From Amycolatopsis sp. (GTDB taxonomy: Bacteria > Actinomycetota > Actinomycetes > Mycobacteriales > Pseudonocardiaceae), in NCBI RefSeq assembly GCF_025464955.1, contig NZ_JAODNM010000130.1:1-64000 (forward strand): a stretch of 64,000 nucleotides of DNA, given 5' to 3'. Below, one piece after another: positions 17,226-25,991 of this stretch. Every line of letters begins with the position of its first letter. The first letter of the stretch is position 1. Made by a program: the position numbers and the translations under genes. The notes beneath the pieces are model-generated. The model did no database searches and was not told the origin of the DNA. It saw only the letters and a program-made list of their open reading frames with translations.

Positions 17226-18164
17226 ATGCGAGCTGTGTGGTTGAAGGAGTTCGGCGGACCGCGGGTGTTGTTCGCGGGTGACGCGCCCGATCCGGTGCCA
17301 GGGGTGGGGCAGGCGCTGGTCGAAGTGGTGTTCGCCGGGATCACTTTTGTCGAGACGCAGTTCCGGGCGAGTGGGCAGGGGCCGTTCGCCGCGGAGTTGC
17401 CGATGATTCCGGGCAACGGCGTAGGCGGGGTGGTCAGCGCTGTCGGCCCGGGGGTGGACAGCGAGATCGTCGGCATGCGGGTCGTCACGGGGACCGGGGG
17501 TTCCGGCGGCTACGCGCAGCGGGTGGCCGTCGACGCGGCGACGCTGTTCGAGGTGCCTGACGGGCTGGGGCTCGACGTCGCGGTGGCGTTGCTGGCCGAC
17601 GGCCGGACGGCGACCGGGCTCGCGCGGGCCGCGTCGATCCAGCCGGGGGAACGCGTGCTCGTCGAGGCGGCGGCCGGGGGCGTCGGCGGACTGCTGGTGC
17701 AGCTCGCGCAGGCGGCGGGGGCCGAGGTGATCGGGGTCGCCGGTGGCGCACGCAAGGTCGAGCACGTACTGGAACTCGGCGCGGACTTCGCCGTCGACTA
17801 CAGCGAGCCAGAGTGGGCCGAGCGAATCGGCGCGGTCGACGTCGTGTTCGACGGCGTCGGCGGGGACGTCGGCGCGGCGGCGTTCGGGCTGCTCAGGAGC
17901 GGCGGGCGGATGGTGATGTTCGGGCTCGCCAGTGGAACGTGGACGACGATCCCCGACGACGTCGCCGAGCGAGAGGTCACGGTGGTACGCGGGATCGGGA
18001 GTCCGGCGCTGTTCCGCGAGTTCACCACGAGCGCGCTGGCGGACGCGGCCGAGGGCAGGCTGCGGCCGGTGATCGGGCAGCGGTTCGCGCTCGAACAGGC
18101 GGCCGACGCACACGCGGCGATCGAGTCGCGGGAGACCGTCGGCAAGACGCTGTTGGAAGTGTGA
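17226..18164 (+). CDS. zinc-independent quinone oxidoreductase (MDR family)
   Basis: A 312-residue medium-chain reductase of the NADPH:quinone reductase type, starting at ATG 17226 (MRAVWLKEFG). The N-terminal GroES-like domain lacks the zinc Cys cluster of alcohol dehydrogenases. The nucleotide-binding motif is AAAGGVGGLLVQLA, with the downstream DFAVDYSEP and VFDGVGGDVG typical of the quinone reductase branch. The substrate is likely a quinone or enone. It lies 33 bp after the PAP2 gene and abuts a small hypothetical gene. Confidence 0.9.
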   Translation: MRAVWLKEFGGPRVLFAGDAPDPVPGVGQALVEVVFAGITFVETQFRASGQGPFAAELPMIPGNGVGGVVSAVGPGVDSEIVGMRVVTGTGGSGGYAQRVAVDAATLFEVPDGLGLDVAVALLADGRTATGLARAASIQPGERVLVEAAAGGVGGLLVQLAQAAGAEVIGVAGGARKVEHVLELGADFAVDYSEPEWAERIGAVDVVFDGVGGDVGAAAFGLLRSGGRMVMFGLASGTWTTIPDDVAEREVTVVRGIGSPALFREFTTSALADAAEGRLRPVIGQRFALEQAADAHAAIESRETVGKTLLEV

Positions 18165-18179
18165 GTGACTTCGAGGTCG

Positions 18180-18377
18180 ATGCGTTCCTGGCAGCTGCTG
18201 CCGTTCGACGTCCCGCGCGGACGTCGCAAGTTACGCCGGTATCTCGGCGAGGACGAAGCCGGTTGGGACGCGAGGTTTCGGAGCTACCTCGGTGACGACC
18301 CGGCGACGAAGGGCACCGTCTGGCTGCGTGTCCAGCCTGCTTCGATGCGGGCTGCGGATCTCAGCTTCCGGGTGTGA
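18180..18377 (+). CDS. small basic hypothetical protein
   Basis: 65 residues from ATG 18180 (MRSWQLLPFD), with an alternative GTG start at 18165 directly joining the reductase stop. It is rich in Arg and Asp, with no signal or membrane segment. The position right behind the reductase and the clean frame favour a real gene, but no family is recognised. Its stop codon lies 9 bp before a palindromic repeat. Confidence 0.45.
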   Translation: MRSWQLLPFDVPRGRRKLRRYLGEDEAGWDARFRSYLGDDPATKGTVWLRVQPASMRAADLSFRV

Positions 18378-18385
18378 GGGGCGTT

Positions 18386-18436
18386 CCCTCGGGGCCATCC
18401 TTGTGGCGTTCAACGCCACAAGGGTGGCCCCGAGGG
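18386..18436. repeat. palindromic repeat family A, copy 1
   Basis: Two 25-bp arms (18386-18410 and 18412-18436) that pair with a single mismatch, starting CCCTCGGGGCCATCC. It shares the core with the copies at 33765-33815 and inside nuoG at 62257-62312. Lying between convergent genes, it may also act as a terminator. Confidence 0.85.
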
Positions 18437-18468
18437 GTCCTTGGAGCTGGCCAGCTCCGGAGCCGACG

Positions 18469-19398
18469 CTAGCCTCGGTAGGAGGTCCAGGCGTTGGTCA
18501 TGCGGGTGTCCTGGCCGGGGGTGAACTCAGTCATGCAGCTGTCGTAGCTGTAGTCCATGAAGTTGTGGATCGGGTCCTTGCCCGACGCGGTGCAGGTGTC
18601 CTTCGTGGCCGGGCAGCCTGAGGTCGCGCTGGCTTCGGCGGGGGTGTCGGAGACGTAGTCGCCCGAGCCCGAGCAGCCGCCCTGGAACGTGTGGTAGAGC
18701 CCGAGCCAGTGCCCGATCTCGTGGGTCGCGGTGTCGCCTTCGTTGTAGTTGGCGGCCGAGCGGCCGGGGAACGACTCGTCGAGGATGACGACGCCGTCCA
18801 TCGCCGGGCTCGCGCTGTAGCCCCAGGGGAAGGTCGCCCAGCCGAGCAGGCTGTCGCCGAGGGATGCGGTGTACAGGTTGAGCGCGTTCGCGCCGCCCTT
18901 GTGCAGTGTGGTCTTCATCTGCTGTTCGGCGGACGAGCCGTCGGTGATTCCGTTGTACCAGGCGGCTTTGTTCGTGTAGTCGGTGCTGGTGAGCTTGAAC
19001 GAGAAGCCCGCGGGCGAGTACGCGCTGTTGAGCACGGAGATCTGTTTCGTGATGGTCGCGGCCGGCAGCGAGCCGGTGGAGCCGCTCGTGATCACGTGGA
19101 CGTACACCGGGATCGAGACGGCGGCGAGCGCGTTCGCGGACTTGCCGCGGGTCGCCAGCCGATGCGCCATGTCGGCTTCCACCGCGGCCGCGTTCGCCGG
19201 GGCGAGCGTGTTGGCGTCGCCGTCCTTGCTGCGGTCCGCCGGGTTCGCGGGATGGAGACAGGAGGGCGTTGCGGGCGCGGCCTCGATACTGGTGAAAGCG
19301 CTGCTGGCGGCGGTGCCTGGTACCACGAGGCAGGCCAGTGTCAGCGTCGACAGAACGCCGGTCCTGACGAATTTCCGGACGCGCTCGGGATAGCTCAT
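18469..19398 (-). CDS. secreted zinc metalloprotease, M43 type
   Basis: A 309-residue exported protease. The start ATG 19398 (MSYPERVRKF) has GAGGAG about 6 nt upstream. A signal peptide of about 35 residues and a pro-region precede the catalytic domain. The zinc site HEIGHWLGLYH is near residue 226, the metzincin Met-turn is NFMDYSYDSC, and paired Cys residues fit the pappalysin-like M43B (cytophagalysin) group. It would act outside the cell on proteins. It stands alone, convergent to the small gene at 18180 and facing a family A palindrome. Confidence 0.92.
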   Translation of the reverse strand: MSYPERVRKFVRTGVLSTLTLACLVVPGTAASSAFTSIEAAPATPSCLHPANPADRSKDGDANTLAPANAAAVEADMAHRLATRGKSANALAAVSIPVYVHVITSGSTGSLPAATITKQISVLNSAYSPAGFSFKLTSTDYTNKAAWYNGITDGSSAEQQMKTTLHKGGANALNLYTASLGDSLLGWATFPWGYSASPAMDGVVILDESFPGRSAANYNEGDTATHEIGHWLGLYHTFQGGCSGSGDYVSDTPAEASATSGCPATKDTCTASGKDPIHNFMDYSYDSCMTEFTPGQDTRMTNAWTSYRG

Positions 19399-19539
19399 GG
19401 CGACTCCTCGGTTACGCTTGATGGCCCTCGATGGGCCAGCGAAAAGTAGCCAAGGAATCACCGGAAAGGATGACATTGACGGGCAGAACCGACATTCCGT
19501 CCCTTCCGCGCGGACCATCCGGGCTAACGGTTGGGCCGG

Positions 19540-21111
19540 TCAGCTCCACCGCAGTGCGACCAGCTGGGTGATCAGCGCCAGCCGCACGTCCGGATCGTCC
19601 AGGTCGAGCGGCACCTGTTCGAGCAGCTTCCGCATCCGATAGCGCAGGGTGTTGGGGTGGATGCTGAGCTCCTTGGCCGCGGCGCGCGGGTTGCCGGGAT
19701 GCCGCAGCCACTGGTACAGCGTGTCGACGTACCCGGCGCCGGTCGCCTGGTCGTGTGCGCGCAGCGCGGCGAGCGGGCCCAGCTCGGCGACCTTGGCGGC
19801 CGCGGCCGCTGCCGCGCCCCGATGCAGCGCGAGCGCCGTCCACGCCTCGTCGAAGCTGACGACTCGCCCGGGCACCAGTCCCGCGCGCAGCAGGCCGAGG
19901 GCCTCGTCGGCTTGGGCGCGGGACACGGCCAGCTCGCCGATCTCGGTCGGGCTGCCGGCAGCGACCCGCGGCGCGGCCCCTCGGCCGGACGTCGGCATCT
20001 CGACCAGTGCGCCGCGCAACTCGGCCCAGCCGCCGGGGCCGTCACCGTCGGGCACCACCGCGTAGAGCAGTCCGCCGAGCTCGGTCGCGGCGGGACGCCT
20101 GCCGACGCCTTGGGAGATCTTCTCCAGCAACGCGAGCCGTAAACCTTCGCCCTGAGTGTCGCTGCCAGGCGTCTCGATCACGACGACGCGGTGGGGCTCG
20201 TCGGTCAGGTCGAGTTCCGCCATCGCCTTGCGGGGACTGGCTTTCCCGTCGAGGACAGCGCGCAGCAGCTCGGCGGACGCTCGCCGCTGGGCGTCGGCGT
20301 GTGCCCTTCGCCGCAGCAGGTTCAGCGCGACGACCGGCGCGGCGTCGGCGAACGCGGCGGCCCGCTCGTCCGACACCGGCCCGGCCACCACTGCCCACAT
20401 CGAGCCGAGCAGTTCGCCGCCCATCCGGATCGGCACGATCAGCCGCGGGAGCGTCCCGTCGCGCTGAGCTGGCACGAACACCGTTTGCCTGCCTCGGGAA
20501 AGTTCGCGAAACACCCCGCGGGAGCGGAATTTCGCCAGCACGTCGTCGGGGATCCGCCGGCCCATGATCGTGGAGATCCGGGCGGGATCGGTGAGGTCCT
20601 GGCGCGCCGAATACGCCAGCACGCGCGAGTTCGTGTCCTCGATGGTCACCGGCGCGTCGACCACGGACGCGACGGCGTCGGCCAGCCGGAAGAGGTCGGC
20701 CGAACCCTGGCGGTCGTCGTTTTCCACCGCGTCGGTGTCGGACTCGTCGGTGATCGCGTCGAGGACGGTCCGCAGCAACCAGACGAGCTGGGCCCACGAC
20801 GCCGCGCCGCGGACCTCGACCAGCGCGACACCCGCCGCCTTCGCCGCGCGTTTCACCGCCGGTTTGGCCGCCAGCGGCGGTTTGAAGAGGACGGCTGCGG
20901 CACCCCGCGCGGCACTGCCGCGGATGAGCTCGACGGCGTCCTCCGGTTCGGTCACGGCGACGCCGAGCACGAGGTCACCGGCGGAAAGCTGGCCGGGACC
21001 GCCCGGTTCGGCGATCACCACGTCCGCGACCGCCGGGCAGGTCTCCGGCAGCAGCACCGCGCGCAGCAGCGTCGGGCCCACCCGATCGACGAGACTGCGC
21101 ACCGACACCAT
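19540..21111 (-). CDS. PucR family transcriptional regulator
   Basis: A 523-residue regulator. The N-terminal purine-catabolism-type domain (about 5-125) is followed by a GAF-like middle region and a C-terminal PucR HTH (KELSIHPNTLRYRMRKL, about residues 475-492) ending in the usual LxLxLW-type helix. Family members control purine, amino-acid or secondary pathways. It is divergent from metY with a 135-bp gap, but whether it controls metY is unknown. Confidence 0.9.
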   Translation of the reverse strand: MVSVRSLVDRVGPTLLRAVLLPETCPAVADVVIAEPGGPGQLSAGDLVLGVAVTEPEDAVELIRGSAARGAAAVLFKPPLAAKPAVKRAAKAAGVALVEVRGAASWAQLVWLLRTVLDAITDESDTDAVENDDRQGSADLFRLADAVASVVDAPVTIEDTNSRVLAYSARQDLTDPARISTIMGRRIPDDVLAKFRSRGVFRELSRGRQTVFVPAQRDGTLPRLIVPIRMGGELLGSMWAVVAGPVSDERAAAFADAAPVVALNLLRRRAHADAQRRASAELLRAVLDGKASPRKAMAELDLTDEPHRVVVIETPGSDTQGEGLRLALLEKISQGVGRRPAATELGGLLYAVVPDGDGPGGWAELRGALVEMPTSGRGAAPRVAAGSPTEIGELAVSRAQADEALGLLRAGLVPGRVVSFDEAWTALALHRGAAAAAAAKVAELGPLAALRAHDQATGAGYVDTLYQWLRHPGNPRAAAKELSIHPNTLRYRMRKLLEQVPLDLDDPDVRLALITQLVALRWS

Positions 21112-21165
21112 GGCTACAGTGTCGCCGAGCGGAGCGCGTCGCGCTTGATCCGGACGCTCTCAGCA

Positions 21166-21194
21166 GGTGGGACCCGGTTGGGTGAGCCACCGGG
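21166..21194 (+). other. possible pseudoknot in metY leader
   Basis: In the metY leader GGTGG (21166-21170) can pair with CCACC (21187-21191), while CCCGG (21173-21177) can pair with an overlapping CCGGG ending at 21194. The order suggests an H-type pseudoknot, though the two share CC. It does not match the SAM riboswitch consensus that I remember. Confidence 0.2.
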
Positions 21195-21246
21195 CAGACG
21201 TAACTTCGAGGCAACAGCGAAGACTTCCTGCCGCAAGGAGAATCTG

Positions 21247-22563
21247 ATGGGCGTGGACGGTTCCGACAGCTCGGCGTGGTCTTTCGAGACCAAGCAGATT
21301 CACGCGGGTGCGGCGCCCGATCCCACCACCGGGGCCAGGGCCACGCCGATCTACCAGACGACGTCGTACGTCTTCCGCGACAGCCAGCACGGCGCCGACC
21401 TGTTCAGCCTCGCCGAGCCGGGCAACATCTACACGCGCATCATGAACCCGACCCAGGACGTCCTCGAGCAACGCCTCGCCGCGCTCGAAGGCGGCGTCGC
21501 GGCGCTGGCGTTCGCGTCCGGGTCGGCCGCCACCACCGCGGCGATTCTCAACCTCGCGAGCTCGGGCGACCACTTCGTGTCCAGCCCTTCCCTGTACGGC
21601 GGCACGTACAACCTCTTCCACTACACCCTGCCGAAGCTCGGCATCGAGGTCACCTTCGTCGAGGACCAGGACGACCTCGAGCAGTGGCGGGCCGCGGTGC
21701 GTCCGAACACCAAGCTGTTCTTCGGTGAGACGCTGGCCAACCCCGGCAGCAACGTGCTGGACATTCGCGGTGTGGCCGACGTCGCGCACGAGGCCGGGGT
21801 GCCGCTGGTCGTCGACAACACGATCCCGACGCCGTTCCTGCTGCGTCCGATCGAACACGGCGCGGACATCGTCGTCCACTCGGCGACCAAATACCTCGGC
21901 GGCCACGGCACCACGGTCGCCGGTGTGCTCGTCGACGGTGGCACCTTCGACTACGGCAAGAACCCGGAGAAGTTCCCCGGTTTCACCGAGCCGGACCCGA
22001 GCTACGGCGGTCTCAAGTACTGGGAAGCACTCGGACCGGGCGCGTACGCGGCCAAAGCGCGCGTCCAGATCCTGCGTGACACCGGTGCCGCGATCGCGCC
22101 GTTGAACAGTTTCCTGATCCTGCAGGGCATCGAGACGCTTTCGTTGCGGCTCGAGCGGCACGTGTCCAACGCGCAGGCGCTGGCCGAATGGCTCGAATCG
22201 CGCGACGAGGTCGAAAAGGTCTACTACGCCGGCCTGCCGTCGAGCCCGTTCTACGAGGCGGCCCAGAAGTACCTGCCGAAGGGCGCCGGTGCGGTCCTGT
22301 CGTTCGACCTTCGCGGCGGTGTCGAAGCCGGCCGCCACTTCGTCGACGGCACCGAACTGCACAGCCAGCTGGTGAACATCGGCGACGTGCGCAGCCTGAT
22401 CGTGCACCCGGCGAGCACCACGCACGCCCAGCTTTCGGCGGAGGAGCAGCTCACCAGCGGCGTCACGCCGGGTCTGGTCCGGCTGTCCGTCGGGCTGGAA
22501 GGCATCGAGGACCTGAAGGCAGACCTCGAAGCCGGCTTCCGGGCGGCCAAGGCCGCTCAGTGA
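21247..22563 (+). CDS. metY: O-acetylhomoserine sulfhydrylase
   Basis: A 438-residue PLP enzyme of the Cys/Met metabolism family. It makes homocysteine from O-acetylhomoserine and sulfide. ATG 21247 follows AAGGAG. Visible: YQTTSYVF, IYTRIMNPT, the PLP-phosphate region ASGSAATT, and SATKYLGGHG with the Schiff-base Lys. The long C-terminal half and the FTEPDPSYGG segment separate it from cystathionine gamma-synthase. Its stop overlaps the metX start by 4 bp, so substrate producer and consumer are co-translated, as in mycobacteria. Confidence 0.95.
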   Translation: MGVDGSDSSAWSFETKQIHAGAAPDPTTGARATPIYQTTSYVFRDSQHGADLFSLAEPGNIYTRIMNPTQDVLEQRLAALEGGVAALAFASGSAATTAAILNLASSGDHFVSSPSLYGGTYNLFHYTLPKLGIEVTFVEDQDDLEQWRAAVRPNTKLFFGETLANPGSNVLDIRGVADVAHEAGVPLVVDNTIPTPFLLRPIEHGADIVVHSATKYLGGHGTTVAGVLVDGGTFDYGKNPEKFPGFTEPDPSYGGLKYWEALGPGAYAAKARVQILRDTGAAIAPLNSFLILQGIETLSLRLERHVSNAQALAEWLESRDEVEKVYYAGLPSSPFYEAAQKYLPKGAGAVLSFDLRGGVEAGRHFVDGTELHSQLVNIGDVRSLIVHPASTTHAQLSAEEQLTSGVTPGLVRLSVGLEGIEDLKADLEAGFRAAKAAQ

Positions 22564-23699
22564 CCCTTCCCAGTAAAGATCGCCTGCCCGTCACCGGTGC
22601 GTGGCGGGCAGGCGATCCACCTGGGCGGCGGAAGTGGATCACCGGCGCCGGTCCGTTGCGGCTGGAGGCCGGTGGGGTGCTGCCGGGGTTCGAGCTCGCG
22701 TACGAAACCTGGGGCACGCTCAACTCCGACGGCTCGAACGCGGTTCTCGTCGAACACGCCCTGACCGGGGATTCGCACATCATCGGGCCCGCCGAACCCG
22801 GGCACCCGACCGCCGGCTGGTGGGATGGGCTGCTCGGGCCGGGACGCTCCGTGGACACCGGCGAGTTCTTCGTCGTCGCGCCCAACGTGTTGGGCGGCTG
22901 CCAGGGATCGACGGGTCCTTCCTCAGCCGACCCCGATGGAAAGTCTTGGGGCAGCAGGTTTCCGTACGTCACCCCGCGTGACCAGGTGGCCGTCGAAACC
23001 CAGCTGGCGGACGCGCTGGGCATCGCGTCCTGGGCTGCCGTGCTCGGTGGGTCGATGGGTGGGATGCGCGCGCTGGAATGGGCGGTCATGCACCCGGACC
23101 GCGTCGATTCGCTGCTGGTGCTGGCTTCCACCGCGTCGGCGTCCGCCGAGCAGATCGCGTGGGCGTCCCCGCAGCTGCACGCGATCACGTCCGATCCGGG
23201 TTGGCGCGGTGGCGACTACTACGACGCAGCGCCCGGCGAAGGGCCGCATCGCGGACTCGGCATCGCTCGCCGGATCGCGCACGTGACCTACCGCGGCGAG
23301 CAGGAACTGGCCGAGCGTTTCGGCCGGGACCCGCAGGACGACGAGGATCCCGCACAGGGCGGGCGATTCGCCATCGAGTCCTATTTGGACCATCATGCGG
23401 ACAAGCTCGTCCGGCGCTTCGACTCCGGCAGCTACGTGACGCTCACCCGCTCGATGAACGCCCACGACGTCGGCCGTGACCGCGGCGGCGTCGCTTCGGC
23501 TCTTTCGCGCGTCAAGGCGCGTTCGGTGATCGCGGGCGTCGACACGGATCGGCTGTATCCGCCCTACCAGGCACAAGCGCTGGCCGAGGGGATCCGGGGC
23601 GCGGGCGAACCCGCGCTGATCTCTTCGCCGTACGGGCACGACTCTTTCCTCATCGAGACGGATCAGATCGGCGCCCTGGTCAAGTCCCTGATCGGTTAG
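22560..23699 (+). CDS. metX: homoserine O-acetyltransferase
   Basis: A 379-residue alpha/beta hydrolase that acetylates homoserine from acetyl-CoA, giving the substrate of MetY. The GTG start at 22560 overlaps the metY stop (GTGA). The nucleophile Ser lies in LGGSMGGMRALEWA; the Asp of DTDRLYPP and the final His of SSPYGHDSFL complete the triad. NVLGGCQGSTGP is the family signature. No terminator hairpin is obvious before the next convergent gene at 23724. Confidence 0.96.
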   Translation: MTLPSKDRLPVTGAWRAGDPPGRRKWITGAGPLRLEAGGVLPGFELAYETWGTLNSDGSNAVLVEHALTGDSHIIGPAEPGHPTAGWWDGLLGPGRSVDTGEFFVVAPNVLGGCQGSTGPSSADPDGKSWGSRFPYVTPRDQVAVETQLADALGIASWAAVLGGSMGGMRALEWAVMHPDRVDSLLVLASTASASAEQIAWASPQLHAITSDPGWRGGDYYDAAPGEGPHRGLGIARRIAHVTYRGEQELAERFGRDPQDDEDPAQGGRFAIESYLDHHADKLVRRFDSGSYVTLTRSMNAHDVGRDRGGVASALSRVKARSVIAGVDTDRLYPPYQAQALAEGIRGAGEPALISSPYGHDSFLIETDQIGALVKSLIG

Positions 23700-23723
23700 T
23701 CTCGGGTCTCAGCGTGCGACCAG

Positions 23724-24284
23724 TCAGTCGTCCGCCACGGCGTCGGAGATCCAGTCGGCGACGGGGAGATCGCGCTCGAGGCATTCCGCGGACAGGCGGA
23801 TCGTCCAGCGCAGGGCCTGCAGGACCAGGCTGTCGACCTCGTCGGGGGCGGCGTTGGCCAGTGCGATCTCGACCTGTTCCTCGGCGGCCTCGGTGTTGCC
23901 GTGGACTTCGGCGAGCAGGGTGCGGACGGCGGTGCGGACGGGCGGGTCCGCCTGGTCGATGGACACTTCTTCGCCGTCTTCGTCGAACACCTGGACCTTG
24001 ACCGGCGCGCTGCCGCCGTCGCCGAGGGTGGACACCATCGCGCTGCATTCACCGAACAGCAGCAGCATGAGTCCCCGGGTTTCCGCCGAACGTGCTTGGG
24101 GCTCGACAGCGGACGGCGCCACCTCGTCGAGGGCTTCGGCGTCCGCGCCGAGGCTGATCGCGACGAGGGCGCGCTGCGCCTTTTCGACGAGCCGACGCTC
24201 GTCCTCGCTCCTGTCGGGCTCCACACGCCTATCAAACACCAGCGCAGCGAGGTTTGGGGTAGTCCGTCCGGGCCGTTGGATCAA
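23724..24284 (-). CDS. hypothetical protein coupled to TetR regulator
   Basis: An acidic helical protein of up to 186 residues. The longest start, TTG 24284, overlaps the TetR stop by 4 bp; a GTG at 24239 would give 171 residues. No signal peptide, membrane helix or recognised domain. Position suggests joint expression with the regulator. Conserved-looking segments are KVQVFDEDGEE and VLQALRWTIRLSAE. Role unknown. Confidence 0.65.
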   Translation of the reverse strand: MIQRPGRTTPNLAALVFDRRVEPDRSEDERRLVEKAQRALVAISLGADAEALDEVAPSAVEPQARSAETRGLMLLLFGECSAMVSTLGDGGSAPVKVQVFDEDGEEVSIDQADPPVRTAVRTLLAEVHGNTEAAEEQVEIALANAAPDEVDSLVLQALRWTIRLSAECLERDLPVADWISDAVADD

Positions 24285-24871
24285 GTCGCGGCGCGTAGTG
24301 CACCGAGCGCGAGCTTGCCGAGCAGTTCGGCGAGCTCGTCGTCACCGAGATGGCGGTTGTACGGCGTGGAGTTGATCAGTCCGAACACCGCGTGTGCCGC
24401 TGACCGGGCATGTCGCTCGCCGACCCCGGGAACCGCGTCGGAAATGGCCTGCACCCAGATCTCGACGTAACGCCGTTGCAGGGCACGGACCTGCTTGCGG
24501 TCGGTGTCGGTGAGGTTGGCGAGGTTCCGTTCCTGCACGGTGATGAGCGCGGGGTGCTCGAGCGCGAACTCGACATGGAATTTCACCAGTTCGGTGAGCT
24601 TTTCGCGCGGATCGACGACCTGCTCGGCGCGTGCGGTGCCGCCGTCGAGCAGGTACAAGCTGATCGAGTTCAGCATCTCGCCGAGCATCGAGTCCTTGCT
24701 GCGGAAATGCCGGTAGAGGGCCGGCCCCGAGATCCCCACCGCCGCGCCGATGTCGTCGATGCCGACGCCGTGGAAGCCGTGGTGGGCGAACAGTTCCGCG
24801 GCCGCGGCGAGGATCTGCTCACGTCGGCTGGCCTTCTCCCCGTTAACCAGCGGGGTCGGATTGGACGCCAT
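24281..24871 (-). CDS. TetR family regulator, probable acyl-CoA pathway repressor
   Basis: A 196-residue regulator. The HTH lies at about residues 18-64 (REQILAAAAELFAHHGFHGV then ISGPALYRHFRSKD). The ligand domain resembles fatty-acid or branched-chain acyl-CoA repressors; the position near accD1-accA1-fadE19 matches the mycobacterial neighbourhood of Rv2506. A perfect palindrome GTTAGCG-AG-CGCTAAC sits 23 bp ahead of its start, and two more lie before accD1. Autorepression and control of that operon are therefore likely; an acyl-CoA inducer is inferred. Confidence 0.9.
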   Translation of the reverse strand: MASNPTPLVNGEKASRREQILAAAAELFAHHGFHGVGIDDIGAAVGISGPALYRHFRSKDSMLGEMLNSISLYLLDGGTARAEQVVDPREKLTELVKFHVEFALEHPALITVQERNLANLTDTDRKQVRALQRRYVEIWVQAISDAVPGVGERHARSAAHAVFGLINSTPYNRHLGDDELAELLGKLALGALRAAT

Positions 24872-24893
24872 GGGCCGATCTTAGAAGAAGGAG

Positions 24894-24909
24894 GTTAGCG
24901 AGCGCTAAC
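24894..24909. promoter_or_regulatory. TetR operator, site 1
   Basis: Perfect palindrome GTTAGCG-N2-CGCTAAC just upstream of the tetR start. The same motif recurs at 25913 and 25941, which points to one regulator. Confidence 0.75.
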
Positions 24910-25021
24910 AGCACTGGTCAGCGTCGCTCTCAGGCATCAGTCAGCGCCGAGTCAGACTTCCAGGTTAAGCCAAGCGGGTACGTCTCACGCGGATCCTTCC
25001 TCGTGGGGAACACACCTGGTA

Positions 25022-25044
25022 TTGATACGTCGCGTTGATACGTC
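25022..25044 (+). promoter_or_regulatory. paired direct repeat before lipase gene
   Basis: Two identical 10-mers TTGATACGTC (25022-25031 and 25035-25044) start 13 bp apart, 16 bp ahead of the lipase start. They may be an activator site or part of the promoter and leader. Confidence 0.35.
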
Positions 25045-25059
25045 ACAAGGGAGTGGCCC

Positions 25060-25875
25060 ATGTCTGCTCGTACCCGCAAGTCCCCTTTCGCCCTCAAAAG
25101 GCTCCTGACCACGGCGGCCGTCGCCCTACTCGCGACCGCCGGGCTAGCCGGTACCGCCGGGGCCGTCACCGCGACCACCTACTCCGCGCTCGGCGACTCG
25201 TACTCGTCCGGGGTCGGTGCCGGAAGCTACGGAAACTCCGGCGCCTGCAAGCGCAGCACGAACGCGTACCCGCAACTGTGGGCGAACGCGCACGCCGGAA
25301 CGCAGTTCCAGTTCCTGGCCTGTTCCGGCGCGCGCACGAACGACGTGCTGACCCAGGCCGCGTCGATCCCGTCGGGCGCGACGATGGTGACCGTCTCGGT
25401 GGGCGGTAACGACGCCGGGTTCACCGACGTGATCACCACGTGCACGCTGAACTCGGATCAGACCTGCGTCGATCGGGTCAACACGGCCAAGACCTACGTC
25501 AACGGCACATTGCCCGGGCTGCTGGACAACGTCTACGCGACGATCAAGGCGAAAGCCCCGAACGCGCGGCTGATCGTGCTGGGCTACCCGCGGTTCTACA
25601 CGGTGCCGGGCGGCTGCAGCTTCGGCCTGAGTGATGCGAAGCGGACCGCCATCGACTCCGGTTCGGACACGATCGACACAGTGCTCGCGAACCGCGCCTC
25701 AGCCGCCGGCGCGACGTTCGTCGACGTACGCTCCAACTTCACGGGTCACAACATCTGCTCGAGTGGCACGGCGTACCTGCACAGCCTGACGTTCCCGGTC
25801 GACGAGTCGTACCACCCGACTGTCGCCGGCCAGGCAAGCGGCTACTACCCGGCACTGAAGGCGGTTACCGGCTAG
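25060..25875 (+). CDS. secreted SGNH/GDSL lipase
   Basis: A 271-residue exported esterase/lipase. The signal peptide runs to about residue 35 (TAGA|VT), with a twin-basic n-region. Block I is ALGDSYSSG with the nucleophile Ser47; VSVGGNDAGF gives block III Gly and Asn; DESYHPT near residue 252 holds the catalytic His and Asp. Six Cys suggest three disulfides, as in Streptomyces SGNH lipases of similar length. It is divergent from tetR, so it may share that control region, though the operator lies closer to tetR. Confidence 0.93.
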   Translation: MSARTRKSPFALKRLLTTAAVALLATAGLAGTAGAVTATTYSALGDSYSSGVGAGSYGNSGACKRSTNAYPQLWANAHAGTQFQFLACSGARTNDVLTQAASIPSGATMVTVSVGGNDAGFTDVITTCTLNSDQTCVDRVNTAKTYVNGTLPGLLDNVYATIKAKAPNARLIVLGYPRFYTVPGGCSFGLSDAKRTAIDSGSDTIDTVLANRASAAGATFVDVRSNFTGHNICSSGTAYLHSLTFPVDESYHPTVAGQASGYYPALKAVTG

Positions 25876-25912
25876 TACTTCTCCCGTTCACCGGGGTCCG
25901 GTGGACAGCCAG

Positions 25913-25928
25913 GTTAGCGGTCGCTAAC
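25913..25928. promoter_or_regulatory. TetR operator, site 2
   Basis: Perfect palindrome GTTAGCG-GT-CGCTAAC, 64 bp ahead of accD1, identical in its arms to site 1. Confidence 0.75.
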
Positions 25929-25940
25929 ATCCATGGTGTA

Positions 25941-25956
25941 GTTAACGACCGCTAAC
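25941..25956. promoter_or_regulatory. TetR operator, site 3
   Basis: Near-perfect GTTAACG-AC-CGCTAAC, with one base off symmetry, centred 28 bp from site 2. Tandem sites suggest cooperative repression of accD1-accA1-fadE19. Confidence 0.7.
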
Positions 25957-25991
25957 CTGACTTTCCGCTGCCAGGCGGACGACGAGGAGCC

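Noticed and set aside
21112..21246. Known SAM-I or SAM-IV riboswitch
   Set aside because: The conserved core words I know for those classes are not visible; kept only as a low-confidence unknown structure.
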